Positions 1-5,898 of a DNA stretch of 5,898 bases are shown in pieces; the stretch's first letter is position 1; the number at the start of each line of letters is the position of its first letter. Source of the DNA: UBA4416 sp044353195. GTDB lineage: Bacteria; Bacteroidota; Bacteroidia; B-17B0; Aurantibacillaceae. The position numbers were made by a program, and so were the translations under genes. Under the pieces are notes generated by a model. The model ran no database searches. It was not told the DNA's origin and was given only the letters and a program-made list of their open reading frames with translations. The stretch lies in contig JBILCJ010000146.1 in assembly GCA_044353195.1 (NCBI GenBank), positions 1 through 5,898 of the forward strand, given 5' to 3'.

Positions 1-666
1 ATTAGCACAATTTTTTCTAAATAGAGCTAGACCTCTTTTTTCTTGTTCTGTAAATTCAACACCTTTTTCTTTACGAATCACTCGATCATATTTAGAATTA
101 AATGAATTTAGTTGCACAAGAAATTGAGATAAGGCTAGTAACATTTTTTGCCCAGTGATTGTTGAATCTTGAAATGCGTTTTTAAATAATGTTTTATAAT
201 ACACCGAAGCATTTAATTTCTTGACAACATGTTCTAAATTTTCATCCATTTCCAAATGATTGGTAATAGGGGCAAGTGGTTGTACATCTAAATGATTGAC
301 TCCACCGTCCCACATAAAGTTTTTTTGCCAAGCTAAATTCATTAAGGCTAATGAGTTTCGTTGTCCTATTTTGCCATCTATACCATGACTCAAATCATGA
401 TCAGTATGAGTGAAACCAGTTGCTTGCAAATGACAACTAGCGCATGAAATCGTATTATCTCTAGATAATATAGGGTCATAAAATAAATTTCTTCCTAATT
501 GAAATCCTTCTTCTGTTAATGGATTTTTAGTAAAATCATAATTGGGTTTTGGCCAATTTTGAGGAACTTTAAAAATGATAGGAGTTGTGTCTTTTGAAAT
601 AAAAGCAAAGGAAATGATGCCTATAAATAGCACATAAAAAATGATATGTATTTTCTTAATGCGCAT
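1..666 (-). CDS. MauG/cytochrome-c-peroxidase-like di-heme protein, N-terminal part (MbnH-like partner of the adjacent MbnP-like protein)
   Basis: This gene is cut by the left edge: 222 codons are visible with no stop. Residues 6-24 form a hydrophobic export signal or anchor with no lipobox cysteine, placing the protein in the periplasm or on its membrane face. The first heme-c motif is CASCH at 75-79, preceded by LGRNLFYDPILSRD (59-72). Family hallmarks follow: QRNSLALMN (102-110), FMWDGG (117-122) and QPLAPITNHLEM (129-140). The visible sequence ends in GLALFRKNCAN (212-222), which is the start of the second CxxCH; the remaining C-H lies outside. Two c-type hemes are typical of bacterial cytochrome-c peroxidases and MauG, which reduce peroxide or use it to oxidise a protein partner. 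The start overlaps the end of the MbnP-like gene by 11 bases, so they are surely co-transcribed. Inference: this enzyme modifies that neighbour, as MbnH does MbnP. A plain peroxidase detoxifying H2O2 remains possible, because the C-terminal domain that would help decide is not visible. Confidence 0.9.
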   Translation of the reverse strand, partial: MRIKKIHIIFYVLFIGIISFAFISKDTTPIIFKVPQNWPKPNYDFTKNPLTEEGFQLGRNLFYDPILSRDNTISCASCHLQATGFTHTDHDLSHGIDGKIGQRNSLALMNLAWQKNFMWDGGVNHLDVQPLAPITNHLEMDENLEHVVKKLNASVYYKTLFKNAFQDSTITGQKMLLALSQFLVQLNSFNSKYDRVIRKEKGVEFTEQEKRGLALFRKNCAN

Positions 667-1360
667 GGATCGAAAATAATTTAGCGACAATTTTTGACAA
701 TTCAAGAGCTTCTCTGCATGGAATCATAATTGAATAAGTATCCTTTAAAGAAATACTATTAAAAATAGGAGCTATGTTAAAATTGATTTGTACTGTATTG
801 TCTTCTACAAGTGAAATTGGTAATGTAATACTTTGCATCGCATAAAAAGGCTTCATATAGCCACCAAGATGAAATTGAAATTTATGTTTACGAGTTTCGC
901 AAATAGGACTAGTTCCTTCCATTTTAAAATTAATATATCCACTCTGCCACGCCCAATACATTCCTTTTGTTGGATCTAAATCCCCATCTAAAGCTCCTGA
1001 ATTACTGGTGATACTATCAATACCAATATTAAATTTTAATTTAGATATATGACTTTTTTTAGGAATATATAATTGGATAGATTGAGAATTTTTATTTTCA
1101 AAATCGATTAAATGATAGCTGTTTTTTTCTTTCCAAATACGGTTGTTTGAATCTAACAGTTCAATTCCTGAAATATAAAATTTCAGTGTTTCAATTTGAA
1201 TGCTATCATTTAATGTTGATTGTGGATAATTTCGATTTAATTTAAATTCTTCATCTCCAAAATAAGATTTAAAGGTTAGTTTAATAGCCTCATTTTGTTG
1301 ACTGTAAGCGCATTTAAACACTATAAATAACAATAGTAGTAAGCCACGTTTAATGCTCAT
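656..1360 (-). CDS. MbnP-like family secreted protein (putative copper-binding)
   Basis: This is a complete 234-residue protein. Residues 1-20 are a signal peptide: a basic start, a Leu-rich core and a likely signal peptidase I cut in CAYS-QQ. The mature part looks like one beta-rich domain of the MbnP family. Visible hallmarks are LTFKSYFGDEEF (28-39), IETLKFYISGIEL (56-68), KLKFNIGIDS (107-116), LDPTKGMYWAWQSGYINF (128-145) and FHLGGY (163-168). Trp136/Trp138 sit in the conserved W-x-W-x-x-G-Y patch. In the methanotroph MbnP a tryptophan is oxidised to kynurenine by its di-heme partner and supports copper binding; which Trp corresponds is my inference. Possible ligands or structural residues are H164, C154, C215 and the C-terminal H231/H-A-H. 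The gene runs directly into the MauG-like gene. No Shine-Dalgarno is seen before the ATG, as is usual in Bacteroidota. I find no convincing promoter in the gap upstream, though a terminator separates it from secDF. The family call is firm; copper binding is not shown. Confidence 0.85.
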   Translation of the reverse strand: MSIKRGLLLLLFIVFKCAYSQQNEAIKLTFKSYFGDEEFKLNRNYPQSTLNDSIQIETLKFYISGIELLDSNNRIWKEKNSYHLIDFENKNSQSIQLYIPKKSHISKLKFNIGIDSITSNSGALDGDLDPTKGMYWAWQSGYINFKMEGTSPICETRKHKFQFHLGGYMKPFYAMQSITLPISLVEDNTVQINFNIAPIFNSISLKDTYSIMIPCREALELSKIVAKLFSIHAH

Positions 1361-1447
1361 AGTTTAGATCTTTTATCCTTTATATAAAAATACTTGTTTT
1401 GAATTTATGAATTTATTAAATGAGGTGAACTGTTGTTTTTATGAGAC

Positions 1448-1479
1448 AAAAAAAGGCCATTCGTTATGAATGGCCTTTT
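1448..1479 (-). terminator. Rho-independent terminator of secDF
   Basis: A perfect 12-base-pair inverted repeat (1451-1462 with 1468-1479, arms AAAAGGCCATTC / GAATGGCCTTTT) encloses a 5-base loop. Read on the minus strand, the stem begins about 20 bases after the secDF stop and runs into seven consecutive T (1454-1448), the layout of an intrinsic terminator. On the plus strand the T-run is only four and is broken by AAA, so the element serves mainly secDF. It makes read-through into the MbnP-like gene unlikely, implying that gene has its own promoter in 1361-1447. Confidence 0.9.
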
Positions 1480-1500
1480 AAATTTATCTATTATTATTTT

Positions 1501-4500
1501 TTAGCTTTTCTTTTCGAAATCAACAACAATTGGAGTTGAAATACATAATGATGAATAGGTACCGATGATACGCCCGATTAATAAGGCGAAAATAAATCCT
1601 CTGATACTTTCTCCACCGAAGATAAAGATGACTAATAAAACGAAGAATACTGTTAATGATGTTAAAATAGTACGACTTAACGTACTATTTAAAGCATAAT
1701 TTATTAATGTATTACGTTCTTCACCTTGTACATCCGATTTTCCACTTTCAGCTAAGCGTTCACGAATACGGTCAAACACAACAACAGTTTCTGTCATCGT
1801 ATATCCCATAACTGTTAAGATTGCAGCGATAAAATCTTGTCCTATTTCTAAAGAGAAAGGAACAACGCCATCTAACATAGTGTAGAAAGATAAAACAACT
1901 AATACATCATGGAATAAGGCAACAACTGCACCTAAACCATATTGCCATTTTTTAAATCGCACTAAGATGTAGATAAACATTAATAAGCATGAGAATAATA
2001 TAGCACCATAAGCTCCATATAAAATATCAGTAGCAATGGTTGGTCCAACTTTTTGTTGACTTACAATTTCATGATTTACGTTTAATGTATTTAAACCGTC
2101 ATTTAAAGCTGTCTCAACTTCTGAATCTACAGTTGCAGTATTATCTGTAACACGATAAGAAGTTGTTATTTTTAATTGGTTTGCACTTCCAACCGTTTTA
2201 ACTTCTAAAGAGGCGTCTTTGAATACAGTAGATAACGCTTTTTTAACGCTTTCTGTTTCCATTTCTTTTTCAAAACGAACTTGGTAAGTTCTTCCTCCTT
2301 TAAAATCTACTCCTAATTTAAAACCATCATTTTTCACAAAGAATACTGCACCTAATACAATAATGATTGCTGAAATTGAATAATATAATTTTCTTCTTCC
2401 AACAAAATTAAATGCAACATTTTTGAATGAATTACGAGTAATACTATTATCAAATGGAATTTCCATTTTGCGTTCTAACATCCATTCAAAAATTACTCTA
2501 GTAATTAAAATAGCAGAGAATAGAGATGCTCCAATACCAATTAATAAGGTAGTTGCAAATCCTTGAATTGGACCCGAACCAAACACATATAAAATAACAG
2601 CTAATATTGCTAACGTTGCATTAGAGTCAATAATAGAACTCATAGCATGTTTGAAGCCTTCTTTAATTGCATTTGAAGTGTTTTTACCTAACGCTAATTC
2701 TTCACGGATACGTTCAAAAATTAAGATGTTCGCATCTACAGCCAAACCAATGGTGAGGACAATACCGGCAATACCAGGGAGCGTGAGCACGGCGGTCATA
2801 CTTGTTAAACCACCCATGATGAAGAACATATTAGCTATTAGGGCAATATTTGCAACCATACCTGCTTTATTATAATACATATACATAAATACAAGTATCA
2901 CTAATAACGCAATAACGAATGACATTAATGAAGAATCAATAGCTTCTTGACCTAAAGATGGACCAACGACACTTTCTTCAACGATACGTGCGGGTGCTGG
3001 TAATTTACCTGCACTTAATACAGCAGCTAAAGCATTTGCTTCTTCAACCGTAAAATTTCCTGTAATTTGAGATTGACCACCTTTAATTTCACCATTAACA
3101 GTTGGCGCTGAATAAACCATGTTATCCATAACTACCGCAATTGAATGACCTTTTTCAGAAGCACTTTTCGGAGAATTTGCTCTTGTTAATTTTGCCCAGT
3201 TTGTTGCAGCTTCACCTGTCATGGTCATACTAATGTAAGGATGTCCACCACTTTGTGCGTTAAAATCTGAACGAGCATCGGTAATAATATCTCCAAACAT
3301 AGCAGCCTTACCACTTCTGTCTGTTACTTTGATGGCGTATAAATCAAATGTTTCAACTTGATTAGGCGCTTCACCACGTAAGGTTGCTTTTGCTCCCCAC
3401 ATAAACTTAACTTTAGAAGGGAAAACAGCTTTTACTTTTTCCATTCTGAAATAACTATTAATTTTTGCAGTATCTTGTTTTAAGGCATAACCAACTGTTG
3501 GTCCAGGAATGTAAGCATATCCTTTAGATTTCTCATCTTGGTAAACTGCAGCTTTTAAAGGGGAATATAAAGAGTATAAAGGAAAACGCTTCATGAAGTT
3601 TTCATAAGCTGTATCTTGTTTTGCTGCAGTAGCTAATGTTGGAGATGTAGGGGCAATTAATTTAGCTAAACTATCTTTAATTTTTGCTGAATCAACGGCC
3701 ACTGTTTTCGTAGCAACTGCCATTTTTGTTGTGTCGTTAACTAAAGAAGTATCTTTTTTAACTTCAAAATTTGGAAACAAAATATTTTTTACACGCTCAT
3801 TTGCTTTTTCAAAGAATGGCGCAATTTCTTGGTTTTCGTATGTTTCCCAAAACTCTAAGTTTGCTGTTCCTTGTAATAATTCACGAACACGCTCTTTATC
3901 TTTTACGCCTGGTAATTCAACTAAAATACGTCCGCTGTTTCCTAATTTTTGAATATTAGGTTGGGCAACACCAAAACGGTCAATACGAGAACGGAATGTC
4001 GCTTCTGAATTTGTAATAGCCTCATCTACTGTTTTTTTGATGAATGCCATTACTACCTCATTTGAAGAATTAAAATCTACTTTACCTTTTAACTCAATAG
4101 TTTGGAATAATGGTGCTAATCTACCATTTGGCGAATTAGATTTATAAGTTTTTTCAAACAAAGTTAAGAAATCATCATTATTTTCCTTCCCTAGTTTAGC
4201 CGATGCATCTGCAATTGACTTATTAAATGCAGCATCAGGGTTATTGTTAGATAAATTTTTCAAGATATCTGCTACCGAAATCTCTAACGTAACATTCATC
4301 CCACCGCGTAAATCTAATCCTAAATTGATTTCGCGTTTTTTACATTCTTCGTAGGTATAGCTTGCAACTAATAAATCATAAACTGGTTGTTTTTTCACAG
4401 AGTCTAAATATCTGTCAACTGTTTTTGTTTTTACAGAATCAATATAAAACAACTCTTTTGTTGCATTATTTGAAGCATAAGCTTTAGCAGCAGATGTAAT

Positions 4501-4641
4501 TGCTGGCGAAGTAGAAATGCTTTCAGCAAATTCTTTCGCATCGTTTTCAACGCCACGTGTTACCCAAGTAAACGATAAATAAAAAATACAAGCTAACGCT
4601 AATAGTATAGCGAAAATTTTAATAGCACCTTTGTTTTGCAT
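1501..4641 (-). CDS. secDF: Protein translocase subunit SecDF (fused SecD-SecF)
   Basis: This 1046-residue protein is an RND-type membrane protein that uses the proton gradient to pull preproteins out of SecYEG. The SecD half has TM1 at about 8-28, the periplasmic P1 region with LGLDLRGGMNVTLE (107-120) and SRIDRFGVAQPNIQKLG (218-234), then VVGPSLGQEAI (558-568) and five TMs at about 572-716. GLAVDANILIFERIREE (632-648) carries the conserved Asp636, equivalent to the proton-relay Asp of characterised SecD. The SecF half has a TM at 751-769, GVDFKGGRTYQVRF (777-790), QQKVGPTIATDIL (862-874) and the last five TMs, with MGYTMTETVVVFDRIRE (945-961). Twelve TMs in total match known SecDF fusions. 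Residues about 265-445 are longer than the matching part of E. coli SecD and contain a Thr/Ala/Lys/Asp-rich linker (295-345). The start follows a promoter-like site with no Shine-Dalgarno, and the gene ends before a strong terminator, so it looks monocistronic. Fusion of the two subunits is common in Bacteroidota. Confidence 0.98.
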   Translation of the reverse strand: MQNKGAIKIFAILLALACIFYLSFTWVTRGVENDAKEFAESISTSPAITSAAKAYASNNATKELFYIDSVKTKTVDRYLDSVKKQPVYDLLVASYTYEECKKREINLGLDLRGGMNVTLEISVADILKNLSNNNPDAAFNKSIADASAKLGKENNDDFLTLFEKTYKSNSPNGRLAPLFQTIELKGKVDFNSSNEVVMAFIKKTVDEAITNSEATFRSRIDRFGVAQPNIQKLGNSGRILVELPGVKDKERVRELLQGTANLEFWETYENQEIAPFFEKANERVKNILFPNFEVKKDTSLVNDTTKMAVATKTVAVDSAKIKDSLAKLIAPTSPTLATAAKQDTAYENFMKRFPLYSLYSPLKAAVYQDEKSKGYAYIPGPTVGYALKQDTAKINSYFRMEKVKAVFPSKVKFMWGAKATLRGEAPNQVETFDLYAIKVTDRSGKAAMFGDIITDARSDFNAQSGGHPYISMTMTGEAATNWAKLTRANSPKSASEKGHSIAVVMDNMVYSAPTVNGEIKGGQSQITGNFTVEEANALAAVLSAGKLPAPARIVEESVVGPSLGQEAIDSSLMSFVIALLVILVFMYMYYNKAGMVANIALIANMFFIMGGLTSMTAVLTLPGIAGIVLTIGLAVDANILIFERIREELALGKNTSNAIKEGFKHAMSSIIDSNATLAILAVILYVFGSGPIQGFATTLLIGIGASLFSAILITRVIFEWMLERKMEIPFDNSITRNSFKNVAFNFVGRRKLYYSISAIIIVLGAVFFVKNDGFKLGVDFKGGRTYQVRFEKEMETESVKKALSTVFKDASLEVKTVGSANQLKITTSYRVTDNTATVDSEVETALNDGLNTLNVNHEIVSQQKVGPTIATDILYGAYGAILFSCLLMFIYILVRFKKWQYGLGAVVALFHDVLVVLSFYTMLDGVVPFSLEIGQDFIAAILTVMGYTMTETVVVFDRIRERLAESGKSDVQGEERNTLINYALNSTLSRTILTSLTVFFVLLVIFIFGGESIRGFIFALLIGRIIGTYSSLCISTPIVVDFEKKS

Positions 4642-4674
4642 AAAATAGTTGTTAAATCTAAAAAATTAAGGTAA

Positions 4675-4706
4675 CAAATATAACTTTATGCCTTGTATAA
4701 AGCAAA
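4675..4706 (-). promoter_or_regulatory. Bacteroidota-type promoter for secDF
   Basis: On the minus strand TTTG (4706-4703) is followed after 20 bases by TATATTTG (4682-4675). This exactly matches the Bacteroidota -33 TTTG and -7 TAnnTTTG elements at acceptable spacing. The -7 box lies 33 bases upstream of the secDF ATG, giving a short leader of roughly 25-30 bases. The leader lacks a Shine-Dalgarno sequence. The match is by eye and the region is AT-rich, so chance is possible, but position and strand fit well. Confidence 0.65.
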
Positions 4707-4776
4707 TTTATTTAATATTGATTAGTAATTAGTTAGCTTTTTATATATCGCCTATTTTGTTTAGTTTTGAAATATT

Positions 4777-5898
4777 ATGTCACGATTAATTTTTTTTTTA
4801 TTTTTAGATTGTTTGGCTTTGAGAGTGTTTTCTCAAACAACAGTTTACAGAGATACTATTCCAGTTTACGAACTTGGCGGTAAATTAGAGAATCCATGGG
4901 CTGGAGGAATTAACTTCAGTTCATTTTCTTCGGTGGATTTAAATTTGGATGGAAAGAAAGACATTGTGGCTTTTGATAAAATGAGTCCTTCTGGTTTTGG
5001 TAAATTGAGGGCCTATCTTAATGTTGGTTCAGCGGGTGTTGCTGCGTATAAACATGCTCCAAAATATGAAGCATTAATTCCGAAAGTGGAAGATTGGGCA
5101 TTGTTCATTGATTTTGATAATGATGGACGTGCCGATTTATTTACGTATACCACAGGAGGGATAAAAGTGTTTAAAAATATCAGTACCGTTTCTACTTTCA
5201 GTTTTGTGTTGGTCAAGAGTTTAATTGTGAGCGATTATAACCCGACTGGTTCACCTAATATTTCTAATATTTATTGCAATTCTGTTGCCTTGCCTGGCAT
5301 TGCAGATATAGACGGAGATGGTGATTTAGATATTTTAACGTATTCAGTTTTTGGAGTCAAAATAGAATATCATAAAAACATGAGTATGGAATTATTTGGA
5401 CACGCAGATAGTTTGAGGTATAATTTACAAGATAATTGTTGGGGAGATATACAGGAAACGACATGTGCGGTTTATCTTAATCAATGCCCTTATCCAAAAT
5501 TGTATAACGAACTAATTAATTCCTCAAAAGTAGCACATGCCGGTTCTTGTATTATGTGTATCGATAGAGATGGAGATGGTGATCAAGACGCCATTTTAGG
5601 GGATGTTTCGTGTAGCGAGGTTTTTTACATAGAAAATACTGGCAGTTCATCTAATGCTCATATTTCAGACACTACTGCTATGTTCCCAAATTATCCTATT
5701 CGATCGAGTGTAAATAGAATAAAATTAAATTCATATCCATGCACTTATTATTTGGACATTGATAATGATGGATTTAAAGATTTATTAGCTAGTCCTAACA
5801 CAGTTGCAGGTGCCGAAAATTTTCAGAGTGTTTGGTATTATAAAAATACATCAACTACACCAACTGTCAATTTTAGTTTTCAGAAAAAAAACTTTTTG
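4777..5898 (+). CDS. Secreted FG-GAP/VCBS-repeat protein, N-terminal part
   Basis: 374 codons are open to the right edge. The start is the first ATG after an in-frame TGA at 4768-4770. Residues 1-19 resemble a signal peptide ending RVFS-QTT, but its core contains Asp11 and Arg16, which is unusual. Five Asp-rich loops of the form DxDxDGxxD, typical calcium sites in FG-GAP/VCBS beta-propeller blades, lie at 54-62, 112-120, 177-185, 263-271 and 327-335. They are followed by short hydrophobic strands (DIV, DLF, DIL, DLL). The stretch from CIDRDGDGDQDAILGDVSC (261-279) through LDIDNDGFKDLLASPN (326-341) to VWYYKNT (352-358) resembles a family of large Bacteroidota surface proteins that often end in a type IX secretion sorting domain. 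That end is outside the window, so the route is inferred. Eight cysteines lie in the mature part, six of them at 221-279. The role is unknown; adhesion or surface structure is a guess. The gene is divergent from secDF. Confidence 0.85.
   Translation, partial: MSRLIFFLFLDCLALRVFSQTTVYRDTIPVYELGGKLENPWAGGINFSSFSSVDLNLDGKKDIVAFDKMSPSGFGKLRAYLNVGSAGVAAYKHAPKYEALIPKVEDWALFIDFDNDGRADLFTYTTGGIKVFKNISTVSTFSFVLVKSLIVSDYNPTGSPNISNIYCNSVALPGIADIDGDGDLDILTYSVFGVKIEYHKNMSMELFGHADSLRYNLQDNCWGDIQETTCAVYLNQCPYPKLYNELINSSKVAHAGSCIMCIDRDGDGDQDAILGDVSCSEVFYIENTGSSSNAHISDTTAMFPNYPIRSSVNRIKLNSYPCTYYLDIDNDGFKDLLASPNTVAGAENFQSVWYYKNTSTTPTVNFSFQKKNFL
4790..4799 (+). repeat. Homopolymer run of ten T in the signal-peptide codons
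   Basis: Ten consecutive T lie in codons 5-8 of the FG-GAP protein gene, within the hydrophobic core of the signal. Losing one T brings TAG at the tenth codon; gaining one leads to a TAA about 37 codons in. The tract could therefore switch the gene off by slippage, or simply reflect Phe/Leu codons in an AT-rich genome. Confidence 0.6.

Noticed and set aside
1309..1311. Cys17 of the MbnP-like protein as a lipoprotein lipobox
   Set aside because: The residues before it are V-F-K, and Lys at -1 does not fit a lipobox; a signal peptidase I site after AYS is the better reading.
1384..1391. TATTTTTA on the minus strand as a -7 element for the MbnP-like gene
   Set aside because: The final G is missing and no -33 TTTG is found about 20 bases upstream; in AT-rich sequence this is not supportable.
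2651..2875. Plus-strand open frame of 74 codons antisense to secDF
   Set aside because: It lies wholly over conserved SecD membrane-helix codons, with no promoter or recognisable protein features; it is a shadow of secDF.
3731..3959. Two overlapping plus-strand open frames antisense to secDF
   Set aside because: Both sit over the SecD P1 coding region in different frames, with no family features; they are shadow frames.
4762..4769. TAGTTTTG as a -7 promoter element for the FG-GAP gene
   Set aside because: It matches TAnnTTTG but ends only seven bases before the ATG, and no TTG/TTTG lies at the right distance upstream; it would require a leaderless transcript.
5013..5216. Minus-strand open frame of 67 codons
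   Set aside because: It lies opposite the FG-GAP protein, whose frame here carries a clear DxDxDGxxD loop; the minus frame has no recognisable features.

Overview
The window is AT-rich DNA that most likely comes from a Bacteroidota genome, probably Flavobacteriales or a close relative. The evidence is a SecD-SecF fusion in one polypeptide, a promoter upstream of it matching the Bacteroidota TTTG / TAnnTTTG pattern, no Shine-Dalgarno sequences at the starts, and a secreted FG-GAP/VCBS-repeat protein of a type common in this phylum. The genus cannot be resolved from the sequence alone.

Layout, left to right. Positions 1-666 (minus) hold the N-terminal 222 codons of a MauG/cytochrome-c-peroxidase-like di-heme protein; the left edge cuts it in the middle of its second heme motif. 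Positions 656-1360 (minus) hold a complete MbnP-like secreted protein. Its stop codon lies inside the start region of the peroxidase gene (11-base overlap), so the two form a translationally coupled pair read mbnP-like then peroxidase. Positions 1361-1500 are a short gap with a strong intrinsic terminator for the next gene. Positions 1501-4641 (minus) encode SecDF, the proton-driven membrane partner of the Sec translocon. Positions 4642-4776 are a divergent intergenic region carrying the likely secDF promoter. Positions 4777-5898 (plus) are the first 374 codons of a secreted FG-GAP/VCBS-repeat protein, cut by the right edge.

How they relate: SecDF is a housekeeping export factor and could serve all three secreted proteins here, but nothing in the sequence ties it to them beyond position. 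The real functional unit is the MbnP-like/MauG-like pair. In the characterised methanotroph MbnP/MbnH pair, the di-heme enzyme oxidises a tryptophan of MbnP to kynurenine and this enables copper binding. The candidate tryptophans, W136 and W138, are present here. I see no mobile element, CRISPR array, RNA gene or clearly new system; most of the window is ordinary chromosome.
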